From Palaemon carinicauda (Eukaryota; Arthropoda; Malacostraca; Decapoda; Palaemonidae): a stretch of DNA of 64,000 nucleotides. The DNA lies in the NCBI RefSeq assembly GCF_036898095.1, contig NC_090729.1:69420224-69484223 (forward strand). The letters run 5' to 3'. This document shows, one piece after another, positions 1-11,092 of this stretch. The notes under the pieces are model-generated. The model did no database searches, was not told the DNA's origin, and saw nothing but the letters and a program-made list of their open reading frames with translations. Position 1 is the stretch's first letter; each line of letters starts with the position of its first letter. A program made the translations under genes and the position numbers.

Positions 1-594
1 AATCGTCATTTATGATTAAAATTATGATAGATAACATTGTTTTGGTTTATCAATATCCAAAAAGGAACATAAAGTTCATAATAATCATGATTTATTAATA
101 CTGTCTTTGTAAAGATACAAAGAAAAACTTTGAATGCCTGTCTATACTTATTGACCTTCAAATTCTATTTTATCCCTTAGTTTTAAAGATTTAGCATTGA
201 AATTTGGTATACAACTTAGAAAGACATTATGAAACAATCAAATAGAGCCCTTTTTCCAATTTTTTTTTTCATATTTTTTCCCAAATTTATAGGGTTTATT
301 TTTTTACCCTAATGAAAAGCATAGCAAAAAAAAATTACTTTCAGAAAAAACTCTATTTTATTTGTCTACATCAGGTCTGTATGGGGTAGTAACCCCAGGT
401 CTTAATATTAAGTATCAAGGGAGGAGATAGAATTTGAAAAACACTAATTTTCAGGATAAATTGTTGTAGCGTCGCAAAACCAAAGGTCAGAGGCAAAAAT
501 CCTGTGCAATTTTGAGATGTCCTAAGTCACCTTATTAAGTGGTATGAATGTCAAAATCCTGTCCTTAAAAAAACGGCAATATCCGGCCGGCCCC
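1..594 (+). mobile_element. TTAA-flanked non-autonomous DNA element, copy 1 (left end cut by window edge)
   Basis: This stretch is closely similar over its length to 4900..5520, with small indels. Its right end reads CCGGCCGGCCCC followed by TTAA at 595..598. The second copy starts TTAA then GGGGCCCGGCCGG, so the ends are inverted repeats next to a TTAA, as in piggyBac-type insertions. No coding capacity is seen. The left end lies outside the window. It abuts a reverse transcriptase fragment that begins in frame directly after the TTAA, which suggests insertion into that retroelement. The superfamily assignment is inferred from the TTAA alone. Confidence 0.6.
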
Positions 595-597
595 TTA

Positions 598-1345
598 AAC
601 CAGATGGCTCTGTCACTCACTGTCCAAAGGAAAAGGCAACCTTTTTGGCTGAGGTGTTTGACAGTAAGCAGAGTAATGAGAAAATTGATTGCCCTCATTC
701 CAGTTTTCCTGAGGTTAAGCTAACTAGTTTAGCTTTTCGATCTCATGAAATTAAAGCTCTCTTGACAGGCCTTGATGCTTATGGAGGTGTAGACCCAAAT
801 GCTATTTTTCCTCTTTTTTTTTTTTTTTTTTATAAAGATTGCAGATTTCTTAGCTCCAACGTTATCTGATATTTTGTGCAAGTTAGCAAAAAGAGGAGCT
901 TTTAGAACTTGTTGGAGATTTGGTAATGTTACTCCACTATGTAAATGTGTTTGTGGTAGCCCAAGCCCAACTGATTACTGCCCAATTTCCATAACTTCCA
1001 TATTATTCAAAGTGTTTGAATGTTTTTTGGCAAAATGTCTAAATGGATTTGCTGAAGGTAATCATCTGTTCCTTAGTTTGTAAAGGCCTTGGAGCATGCA
1101 ATGCCCTTCTTACAATCTCCAATACTGTACAAAAATCCTTTGATTGTGGTCAGGAAGTTTGTATGATTGGCCTTGATTTTAGTGCTACCTTTGATCGGGT
1201 TAATTATGAGACCCCTATTTTTAAACTCAAACAGTTGGGAGTGGGTGGGTCGTTTCTTAGCATTATTATTGAATTTTTAATTAATATATTGCAAAGAGCT
1301 GTTGATGGGCACCATAGTGAGTATAGGAATGCGATATCTGGTTCT
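598..1345 (+). pseudogene. Decayed non-LTR (jockey/CR1-like) reverse transcriptase fragment
   Basis: Three overlapping reading frames together give the finger/palm part of a non-LTR reverse transcriptase. Frame 1 carries LTSLAFRSHEIKALL and YGGVDPN, the next TCWRFGNVTPL and PISITSILFKVFE, the third motif A as LDFSATFDRV. At least two frameshifts separate them, one of them at a T-run near 813..832. The endonuclease, the catalytic YADD block and the 3' end are missing: homology stops near 1345, where the conserved PQGS block would be expected. It starts directly at the TTAA end of the preceding element. It is a dead fragment. Confidence 0.75.
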
Positions 1346-4300
1346 GTAACCACTTGAATGTCTTTGTGTGACCAGACACTATGTGATTGGTCTTCTGTGG
1401 GCTTTGGCACCTCACTTTTGGTCAACCTTTATAAGACGCCTCTCGATCAGACACCTCAGTGCCTGTTCTCAAATTACTTTCAGGTCTCAGAACTTCTGTC
1501 ATCTTTGTTCAAACTTTTCCCCTCTACAATACCGGTGGAGAAACCTAGCATTGCTCTAATTGCTTGCGTTTATCTTCCCTACCAAACGTGTCCGATATCA
1601 AACTAGATGTTGGTTATTCATCTTCATGGGAACATTTGTATTGCAAAACTGGTCTCTACACATTCAGTCTTGTCATACTTTCGATCATTGTGTAATCATT
1701 TCCCATGGGATCAGTTCCATGCATCGTTACTTTCAACTCACCAGAGAACTAGTGTATCCATCACCAGTTCCTTTCCAGAACAAGTACACCCGTCACCTGT
1801 TCCTTTCCAGCACTCCCAGCGCAGAGATTTTCTGACACAATGGAATCCTTCAATACTCGAGATCTTCATGTGTTTAGAGACCGGTCCATGATGAGATCTT
1901 TCCACAGCAAGATTTTCCAAGATATCAAGATCTTCCAATCATCGTAATAGGGATTGAAAGAGGAGACTTCTCAGATCCAACCTCAGCACTCATACAAGCA
2001 CCATGATGCCACATCATCTTCCAGTAATTGTCGGCAAGGATCCTCTCCATCCAAGGACAGGCACAATCGTGCCATGTGGGGCCACACACTCGTTCACTCT
2101 TCAGAGGCTAGGGCATTTAGTGCCCCTTTAATCTCAAGAGCATGAAAGCCAGAAGATGTTAAGTCACCAAAGCAGACTGATTAGTCGATGCTTGATCGAC
2201 CCCTCTTCCTCTGCAAGGGAATGCCACATTTCGTTAGTGAACTGGTTACCAAATACCCCTAATGGGAAGAAGGATTCTTTAAATAATATCAAAAGAATTA
2301 TTGACTCTATAGCATCCGTCTGTAATCCTGTACCTCCTGAGGTGGAGATCTTCAAGAAAGAGTCTATGATTACCAAGGTCTTTGCATTCCATTGTGAGTT
2401 CATTGACGTCGGGGGAGTAACTGCCCTCACTGGTTGGTGCTTCAATGGCCCTCAAATATCTACCCAGTCCTATTAGTGCAGTTGTTGGTTTTCTCTCACA
2501 AATTTTGTTAGGATCAAGTCCTATTTCTCCGACCCAAGGAACTACTTCAGCTCCAATCGATCGATTAGATACTGCCCCATACTCTCTTGACAATGAAGGT
2601 TCTGCGGGCCTGAGGAGACAGACCTTCTCTACTGTCTATTGATTCAGTGATAGCAGTGCTGATAACAGAGACCTGGAGAAAGACTAGGGCACGAGGGTAC
2701 ATCTTTTACAGGCATGGAGTCTGCTACCATGGAAGCCGCTTCCAGGCTCCACCTCGTAACTTCCTAATTCGATCAATGGTTAGGCGCAGTCACATACTCT
2801 GCCTTGACCCGCAATTTGACAATCACGAAACAGAGAATTACTTATACTTAGACTTCTCAGGCAGAAGGTTGCGACCTTCTGGACTCTACAGTGGAATAAT
2901 GGAGAAAAATATACTCAAAGTCTTCCAAGATGGTTCTCAAGCCTTTACAGTAAACTCTTTGAAGACTGTGTAGAAATCATCTAGAGCCAGGCGATCAACC
3001 ATCTCCCCCCTTCCTTGACACCCTTCAAGATAATAATGGCAAGTACTGTATGGTTTGTCATTAGGAAAGGACTAATTTAGTTCTATTAATCTAGCTTACT
3101 TCTAGATACCCATCCTTCTGTCCTACAAGAAGTAACCTCCTCTTCATCCTCAGGCCTTTAGTAATTAATAATTCAAAATCCAGAACTTCGGACTGTCTAC
3201 CAGTAAAAAGGATACTTCTCCAGTCAGAGCCTCTCTGCAATTGATTGTCTCTCTCCTCATCTTTCTTTATCAATGGAAGGTCCTCTCATTCTCCAAAGTA
3301 GAAGGCTGTCACTCATTATTTCACCAGATCTCAGAAGAAGAGCTCCGACCGTTCCCCTTCGAAGGAATATCTTATGCTCAGAAGTAGCTCTGAACAGTTT
3401 TCCCTCTCCAGGTACTTGAGACAGTTTTGGCATTTTGCTTGAGTCCTAAGGTCTCTAAACTGAACCTTGTATGCCTTAGAACGGGCATAAGATAGGACCT
3501 GACATTTAGATTACTCATGAGTCCTGACCTTGGCGTTGCAAATAGACGTACTGCATGACATTTCGTACGTCACTAGTCATTCTCAAATGGAAGAAGGTCT
3601 TCCTCTAGTTTGATTCAGAGTTTGTGTCCAAGATCCAGAATTTAGCGATGTACAACACTAGTTCAATCCCTTCTCCATCTCTTTACGAGCAGGGTTGAGG
3701 ATGGCTTGAAACTTTGTTCTGTGAAGACAAAACAATGCTACCTAGATAATTCAAGTTTCCATGGCCAACTACCTACAGGAGTTTACCCGCAAATCTCTGG
3801 ATAACCTTATCCTTGGTCGTGTGGTATCTACTCGACAAATTGTGCTTTTAACTTAGCTTGTTCACAGGATAAGATGCATCTCATCTAGGAAAGAGTTTGT
3901 GACATAGCCTAGAAAAAGGGGTAAAGAACGTCTGGCCTTTCACCTTTTCTTCTATATTGGAGTGCAGCAATCGTTCTGTTACATGCTGTACCAAACCTTA
4001 GTTTCAGGCGAGCCTCATAAGCATGTAAATTTTCTTTACAAACAAGTTTTGTATTGAAGTATCTCTCTCCCTTCCCAAACGAAGTGGAGAATGGATGGAA
4101 CATACGTAAATCTATTTTTCATAATGACTATACATTTAGACACGATATCTGTATGGATATAATTTTATTCTGCAACCACATACCTTCCTCTTAGTATGGA
4201 CTTAGTCAACACCTGGATGCTAGTTCATTAGGATGTTGACAGGAGTCATCACTATTGCTTCTTCACAGACCGCTGTCTTTTAGCATTTCATATGTTAGTA

Positions 4301-4735
4301 AACCAGCTAGATTGATTATAGGGATTTCCTCCCTCCCCATAGGATGAGACTCCTATTAATGGACAAAAGTTTGTATAGTTAGGAAAAATACACTATAAAA
4401 ATTCATTATTTTTTTACACTATTACATACACATAGCTTTCTTATGAACACTCATTTGTTAGTTGTTGGCATAAATTATAATAAGTATTATAGTATACTTG
4501 GATTTTACTAATTTAATTCGTGAGATTCTAATCATGGTCCCAATTATTGAGATATCATAGTGTCAAATTACATACTCTAAAAGAAAATTTTGGTTAGCTT
4601 AAACACCATGTAACTGCGATAATTTTTCTGTTTTATAATATAATTCAATAAATTATTTCACAGCCAGCATGGTTCCATAAACAATAAATATATAGTAAAC
4701 AATTAAAGGAAAATATTTGTATGTTCTTTTAGATG
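1346..4735. other. Unassigned, probably ancient degraded repeat DNA
   Basis: No intact gene is visible. Short open frames of 60-108 codons overlap on both strands and resemble nothing I can name. Base composition up to about 4350 is closer to coding retroelement DNA than to the surrounding AT-rich intron, with serine/proline-rich conceptual peptides at 1560..2150. This could be an old retrotransposon body, but there is no diagnostic motif. From 4380 to 4735 the sequence is plain AT-rich DNA. Confidence 0.35.
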
Positions 4736-4739
4736 TTAA

Positions 4740-4857
4740 GGGGCCCGGCCGGAATTCCAATATATGGGGGTAGGCTATAGGGAAAAATACATAAAATCAT
4801 GAAAAAATTCACTGAGCTTCATATGGCAATGTATTTGAAATATTTTGTCAAAATATG

Positions 4858-4911
<54 letters not shown>

Positions 4912-5520
4912 TCATCATTATTTATGATTAAATTATGATAACTTTCTAATTAATATTCAAAAAGGAACATCCAAAAGGAACATAAAATTCATATTAATCA
5001 GAATTTATTAATATTGTCTTTGTAAAAATACAAAGAAAACTTTGAATGCCCGTATCTCTAAACTATACTTATTGACCTTCAAATTCTATCTTCACCCTTA
5101 GTTTTAAAGATATAACATTGAAATTTGGTATATAACTTAGAAAGACATTATAAAACAGTCAAATGTTGACCTTTTTCCAGTGTTTGTTACATGTTTTTTC
5201 TCTATTTTAGGGTTTATTTTTTTACCATAATGAAAAAGTTCATATCTAGCAAAAAAATTACTTTTAGACAAAAAAAATCCTCATTATTGGAGGTTTACAT
5301 CAGGTCTATATAGGGTAATCCCAGGTCTTAATATTAATTATCAAGGGAAGAGATAGAATTTGAAAAACACTAATTTTCAAGATAATTTGCCCTGGTGTTG
5401 CAAAACCAAAGGTCAGAGGCATAAATCCTATGCAGTTTGGAGATGTCCTAAGTTACCTTATTAAGTGATATGAATGTCATAGTCCTGTCCTTAAAAAACG
5501 GCATTAGCCGGCCGAGCCCC
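4740..5520 (+). mobile_element. TTAA-flanked non-autonomous DNA element, copy 2 (complete)
   Basis: The left end is TTAA (4736..4739) then GGGGCCCGGCCGG; the right end is CCGGCCGAGCCCC then TTGA (5521..5524), one base off the TTAA duplication. The terminal inverted repeat is about 13-17 bp and the element about 780 bp, with no open frame. Most of its body matches copy 1 at positions 1..594. A (GA)n run sits near its left end. The pattern fits a piggyBac-like MITE (inferred). Confidence 0.65.
4862..4906. repeat. (GA)n microsatellite
   Basis: About 22 GA dinucleotides in a row lie inside the TTAA-flanked element, upstream of the part shared with copy 1. Confidence 0.95.
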
Positions 5521-5524
5521 TTGA

Positions 5525-6619
5525 GTGTGATTTGTCACAGAAAAGCTTGGGAAACCCAGAATCTCATTGTTATGTGCTAAAGACATTCAAAACATATGAT
5601 TTTCTCCCAATTGTTTTGTAGTTTTATAAAATCCATTGAGTAATTGTACCAAACTACCACTTACCTTTAAGAAATATGTGTAATTTTCAGCTTAATTTGG
5701 AAGGATTTTGAAACTCTTAGCTCTTCACAATGTGGTTGTGTTAATCTGTATTAATGTATTTGACATGTGGTTTACTAAAGGCATCTTTAAGGATAAATAG
5801 TTTGAAAAATATATTTAGATACTTACAGTTGTACAGTAGTCTAATTGGTTATACATTTCATGTATATACAGTTATTAATTTTCCTTAATGAGAAAAGTTT
5901 AAAATTTTCTATGTCATATATAAAATGGTCAGATTTGGGGGCCTATTTAAAAATAAAATTGCATATGATGGAATATATATGTTGCTCATCTATCATGAGA
6001 CAGGTGATAAAAAAGATTAATGAGAGATGTTAGCCTTTTGGTGAATGCTTTGTTAATTAATGTCGCCTAGAAGAAGTCATATGAAAAATATTATGTACAT
6101 TGGTTCAAATTTTCCTTACCTTACCTTACATGGTGTATGACCTTGTCTGTGATTTCAGATAATCTGATTATTTGTAAGCATCACTAAGTAAGCCAGCTTG
6201 GCTATTTCTGCTTTGAGTTATGTTTAATAAAATCGCTGTTGGAATGAAATGAAAGAATAATGGGCACTTTAAACAACTGATGATTTATGTATAAGATTTA
6301 TTTTTACATGCAGATTTTCTAACTTCAATCCAGCTTTGGTTACTGTAATATGCAGCAACCAAAGGATGTTAAATAATTGGATTTTAATTTTACTTAATGT
6401 GTTATATTTTTAGATAAGGTCTTCCATTGGTACCAAATCTTTTGAACCAGTACTGTCTGATGAAATTGACTACAGAAATCTGTTCCAAAAACAATAATTA
6501 AATTATTTAATAGCAGGAAATATACTTGAAGATATTTTATAAAAGATAATAAAGTTATATGATTACTAAAGAAATTAATATTACCTATGTAAAATTTAAT
6601 TTTTTAATATAAAATAAAT
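5525..6619. other. VPS11 3' UTR and downstream flank, no other gene seen
   Basis: AT-rich sequence directly downstream (minus strand) of the VPS11 stop codon. On the minus strand, AATAAA occurs at 6302..6297, about 320 nt after the stop, and ATTAAA at 6608..6603, only 12 nt after it. The former is the more plausible poly(A) signal, but neither can be proved from sequence. Nothing else supportable is visible; a 62-codon open frame near 5845 has no recognisable features. Confidence 0.45.
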
Positions 6620-7251
6620 TCATGATTCGCCAAATGGATTTAACTTTGAGTCGTAATCATCCTTAGCAAATGGATTGTCAGTACTGTCTGCAAAGGGATT
6701 TTTTTCATCTTGACTTGTGTGTTCTGGAGAGTCTTCAGCAAATGGATTCTTTGATTCATCATAATCCTCTTCAAATGGGTTAGTTCCCATTTGCTCAGTT
6801 TCAAAGTCACTGCCAAATGGATTTCCACTAGCATCGTCTTCTCTTGTTTGGAGATAAGTCTTATTGGCTATATTTGCAGATATACTTTCCACAGGAGATG
6901 CATTGGACTTTCTGTCATGGCTTGTTACTGGAGATGCAGTTATGTGATCATGTAGACTAGGACTATATCCTCCTATCTTTGAAGATTCTGCAGATCTCAT
7001 ACGGCTTTCTGGTGCTGGCACTGTAACATTAGAAGTCACTCCTAATCGAATTTGACCTTCAGTTGGACTTTTCAAGACTTTACTTGGAACATCTTGCCGC
7101 ACTCTGCCTTCACTAGAGTAAAGTTCAACTTCTTTTGCTTTCGCAGTCGCCCCGCCTCTTGCTTCAAGTCGAATTCTACTTTCTGGTTCTACTTCAACAA
7201 CTCCTTGGCCACGACGTTCACTCATTCGTAAACGCCCTTCTCCACCAACTC
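6620..7251 (-). CDS. VPS11: VPS11, terminal exon: arginine-repeat and NPF-rich C-terminal tail
   Basis: The exon opens at an AG acceptor (7253..7252) in the phase left by the preceding exon and runs 209 codons to the stop at 6620..6622. Its first half carries repeats of the type xE(G/S)(R/Q)xR: GEGRLR, PESRIR, SEGRVR, TEGQIR, PESRMR. Its last 65 residues hold six NPF tripeptides (NPFGSD, NPFEED, NPFAED, NPFADS, NPFAKD and the terminal NPFGES) in a strongly acidic, disordered-looking setting. NPF followed by acidic residues is the classic ligand of EH domains (EHD and Eps15 families). Human VPS11 as I know it ends soon after the RING and has no such tail. Membership in the VPS11 message rests on continuous phase through three upstream exons. 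An alternative is a separate gene, but no promoter-proximal start is evident: the first ATG at 7225 lies inside a repeat that continues upstream. Confidence 0.8.
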
Positions 7252-7410
7252 CTACAATAGTTTGACAGAGGTGTAAATTTATTTCACTTAATTAAACAGT
7301 ATATTCACTATTTAAATTTCAAGTAGATACATTTTTAACATAGGAAAATCTGTCTGTCTGTTTTCTTTAATTTATCTCGTCATAAAATCTTATAAGTTTT
7401 GCAAACTCAC

Positions 7411-7467
7411 CTACTGGTCCTTGATTGGTTCTCTCCAGTGCACGAAGTCTCCCTTCTGTTTCTGGAA
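7411..7467 (-). CDS. VPS11: VPS11, small exon carrying the first arginine repeat
   Basis: The exon has 57 nt with acceptor AG at 7469..7468 and donor GT at 7410..7409 (GTGAGT consensus). It is phase 1 at both ends, so it joins the flanking exons in frame. It encodes TEGRLRALERTNQGPV, the first of the xE(G/S)(R/Q)xR repeats that continue in the last exon across a 159-bp intron. A second AG at 7463..7462 would remove two codons and keep the frame, so NAGNAG-like alternative acceptor use is possible. Confidence 0.7.
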   Translation of the reverse strand, partial: FQKQKGDFVHWREPIKDQ

Positions 7468-7656
7468 CTTAATAACAAAATTTCGATCAACATTTGCTAA
7501 AATCTTGAATAAAGCTGGTATTTTTCCTTTTAACAATAACACAAACTTCTTGAAGAGCTCATTCGTGGTTTCTCAAAATTAATGCCCTATCAACAATGGC
7601 AATTAAACTAACATAAGTATTGATGCAAATTAATTCTTAAAATATACTTTTGCACA

Positions 7657-8651
7657 TACATACATATACCAAGGCATTTCCCAAAATTTTGGGGGGTAGC
7701 CGACATCAAACAAATGAAACAGAAAAGGGGACCTCTCCTCTCTACGTTCCTCCCAGCCTGACAAGGGACTCAACCGAGTTCGGCTGGTACTGCTAGGGGT
7801 GCCACAGCCCACCCTTCCCCGTTATCCACCACAGATGAAGCTTCATAACACTGAATTCCCTATTACTGCTACCTCCGCGGTCATCCAAGTCACCGGAGGA
7901 AGCAGCAGGGCCTACTGGAACTGCGTCACAATCGCTCGCCATTCATTCCTATTTCTAGCACGCTCTCTTGCCTCTCTCACATCTATCCTCCTATCACCCA
8001 GAGCTTCCTTCACTCCATCCATCCACCCAAACCTTGGCCTTCCTTTTGTACTTCTCCCATCAACTCTTGCATTCATTACCTTCTTTAGCAGACAGCCATT
8101 TTCCATTCTCTCAACATGGCCAAACCACCTCAATACATTCATATTCACTCTAGCTGCTAACTCATTTCTTACACCCGTTCTCACCCTCACTACTTCGTTT
8201 CTAACCCTATCTACTCAAGATACACAGCCATACTCCTTGAACATTTCATCTCAAACACATTGAATTTCTGTCTCTCCGGCACTTTCATTCCCCACAACTC
8301 CAATCCATACATCACAGTTGGTACAATCACTTTCTCATACAGAACTCTCTTAACTGCCCCCAACACTTTGCATCCTTCATTCACTCTCTGACGTACATCT
8401 GCTTCCACTCCACCATTTGCTGCAACAACAGACCCCAAGTATTTAAACTGATCCACCTCCTCAAGTAACTTAACATTCAACATGACATTCAACCTCGCAC
8501 CACCTTCCCTTCTCGTATATCTCATAACCTTACTCTTACCCACATTAACTCTCAACTTCCCTCTCTCACACACCCTTCCAAATTCTGACACTAATCGGCC
8601 AAGCTTCTCTTCCACGTCTGCAACCAGTACAGTATCATCTGCAAACAACTG
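7657..8651 (-). mobile_element. RTE-like non-LTR retrotransposon, 5'-truncated copy 1
   Basis: On the minus strand the element starts at about 8651 inside the reverse transcriptase (FADDTVLVAD, the catalytic FADD motif C). It continues through GRLVSEFGRVCERGKLR, KYLGSVVAANGG and the C-terminal LRWFGHVERMENG/RPRFGWMDGVK block, with a break near 8200 between frames. A 3' UTR follows and ends in a TATG-type tetranucleotide tail at about 7660, typical of RTE-clade elements. The same family occurs at 11093..13200 and 13600..14570. It sits in the 12.7-kb VPS11 intron, directly upstream of the small exon. It cannot be active. Confidence 0.85.
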
Positions 8652-9455
8652 ATTTACCTTTATAAAATGTTTATATATTCAGTTAATCAAAATCATATAA
8701 TAATTCACAAAAAAGGTGTGCATATCTTAAAAAGAAACATTTCTTTAACAAACTTAAAACTGCCAGTTGCAAGTACTGTAACCTATAGAGAAATCATAAG
8801 CCTTCTCATACTAGCACTCATTGAGGAGGGGGACTTATCAAATACAGTATCCAAGACTGGGTGTAGAAAATTCTATTAATCATTGAGATCAAGGCAATTG
8901 TGCAAACGAACACCAATCAAGTAATATTGTGCATTAGACCATGCGTTTACAGCTGGCAAGGATTAGATCCCTGTCAAACATAATAGCTCCATGGAAAAAC
9001 TGACATGATAAATTATTTGTCTTTTCTGACTACTATCAAACATGCTCCAGAAATTATTCTCATGTTTACAAAGCTTTTTATATATTAAAGAAATTCCTCT
9101 TGGCATTATTTGAAATCACTTGATGTATTTCCTGGAATGACGAATGTATACTGCGATCCAACAAAAATGAGACTTAATTGCTTCATATAAGCAATCTATT
9201 GGCCTGGATAGCATTGCAATGTAGTTAGACATAAATTACCATATTGAAATATAGCTAAAATATGAACATGCAACCAAAGATGGTGAATAGCTTTTGAGTG
9301 AGTCATGCCCTCCCCTATCTTAGAGGTGAGCCCTGCATCTCTCATCTCCCTTACTCGGTAAGAAGTTTTAACCTAGAACAGTACTATCACCTATAACCAA
9401 GCAGATGACAGATAAGGACCAAGGAAAGTATGTCTGGAAAGAAGCCTTCAAAAAC
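8652..9455. other. Intronic sequence, no gene seen
   Basis: AT-rich sequence without recognisable coding or repeat structure. Confidence 0.5.
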
Positions 9456-9459
9456 TTTA

Positions 9460-9640
9460 TTATTATTATTACTAGCCAAGGTACAGTCCTGGTTGGAAAA
9501 GCAAAATATTACAGGCCAACTGCCCCAAGAAAAGTAGCCTAGTGAAGAAAAGACATAGCAATGAAATAATATATAAGTAATATATAAAATATATGAAATA
9601 TTTAAAGATTAGTAACAATGTTAAAATAGATCAGTTATTA
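9460..9640 (-). mobile_element. Non-LTR retroelement 3' tail, fragment a
   Basis: Read on the minus strand, this is the tail with the 'cactgggctatttt...ttggagcccttgggc...gttgtagcttggctagtaataata' pattern, rather diverged. It ends in (TAA)n. Better copies follow at 9641..9960 and occur at 13201..13520, 29691..30310 and 36820..37050. Confidence 0.7.
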
Positions 9641-10560
9641 TTATTATTACTAGCCAAGCTACAACCCTAGTTGGAAAAGCAAGATGCCATAAGCCCAAGG
9701 GCTCCAACAGGGAAAAATAGCCCAGTGAGGAAAGGAAACAAGGAAATAAATAAATGATGAGAACAAATTAACAATAAATCATTCTAAAAACAGTAACGTC
9801 AAAACAGATATGTCATATATAAACTATAAAATGAGACTTCTGTCAACCTCAACAAAAAAGAATTTACAAAAAGTTTGAACTTCAGAAGTTCCAATGATTT
9901 ATCTGCTTGATTAGGAAGATCATTCCACACTTGGCTAACAATGGTAGAACAGCAGTAAAGTAGCCATAAAGAAGCCTAAAAGAGAATATGAACTCAATGC
10001 AGCACTAAAGCACAAGTGAAATGAATTCCTCCCTGAAAGCATGGTGAATTATGAGTAGAATGATGAAACACTTATAGAGCAGCCATAAGAATAATCAGTG
10101 CAATGATGGAGCATCAGCAGAACTATTATTACATGGTGGAGTACATGAGAGCAGTCAATAAATAGAAAATGGAAATGCATAGAAATCATAAGTTAGCAAA
10201 ATAAGGTGAAACCCTGTATAATGAAGAGATATTCTATGCACAGAAAAAGTGCATTGGGTTCCAAAAGGAAAGGAAGAGGAACTTCCAATTGGTGAATCAA
10301 TTAGCTGGAATGGTGCTGTGACACATTTGGAAGAGGATTTAGACCAGGTTCCTAAGCTCACAAGAGTTTAAACTCTTGATGATGAAAGGAGCTGATGATC
10401 CGAGTGTCGTCTAATGTGAAAGAAGTCATAGTCATTATTAGAAAATCTCAGAGAATAGTAAAAGTAGTGACTATTAGATTTTGAAAAATAGTGATTAATG
10501 ATTCTTAGAGCTCTAGTGGTAGCACAATCAGAAAAAAAGGAAACCAGGTACAGTACCAAA
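9641..10560 (-). mobile_element. Non-LTR retroelement 3' region, fragment b, with decayed C-terminal ORF end
   Basis: The minus strand carries the (TAA)n-terminated tail at 9641..9740. Upstream of it, around 9840..9940, are remnants of the ORF end encoding WNDLP and a leucine/lysine-rich closing helix. From 9960 to 10560 the sequence continues without clear coding and is assigned here only by contiguity. Strongly decayed. Confidence 0.55.
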
Positions 10561-11092
10561 ATTTTGCCTTCCTATGACCTGCATGTCCAAGACAAGATGC
10601 CTGAAACAGGATAAAAAATTGGAGAGCATTGGTAACAGTTAATGTTCAATAACAAAAATAAAGGTAAAGCTAAAATGGTAATAACAAAAAAAATGTCTTC
10701 CGTACTTGGTTTCTATTCATATTGCAGTCCTTGCACTTTCAGCCTTCCGCTTTACTATTTCAATATCTCTATTGCAGTCTTTGTCCTTTTAGTCTTTCAC
10801 TCTTCCATCTAAAATTTGGAGCCTGGCTTATGATAAGACAGATTCAAACCCTTTTTGTTATCTGCTCTTTAGTCTTTCAAACTTTCTGGTCATGGTACAG
10901 TATTCATAAATGCCCTCTGGCAGGAATTTCCTAGTCCTTCCTACAGGTCTTTGTACTGCTATTACCATACCTAATGCTTTTTGACTAAACCATTGCTCAT
11001 CCCTTCTCATTTCCAATCCACATTACCTAGAGCTCTGAATTCTTGGTTCATTTTCAAATCCTGGACACCACTAGTTGTTGATAAATATAAGA
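10561..11092. other. Intronic sequence, no gene seen
   Basis: AT-rich; a 70-codon open frame at 10722 has no recognisable domain. Confidence 0.4.

Noticed and set aside
1358..2973. Series of plus-strand frames as an undescribed multi-exon gene
   Set aside because: Frames overlap on both strands, lack consistent splice phases and match no domain; decayed repeat DNA is simpler.
6640..7225. Start of a separate short gene at ATG 7225
   Set aside because: The repeat motif and open frame extend upstream of that ATG to an AG acceptor whose phase matches the preceding exons.
8211..8879. Plus-strand frames around the RTE copies
   Set aside because: They are reverse-strand shadows of the minus-strand RTE reverse transcriptase or lack any domain.
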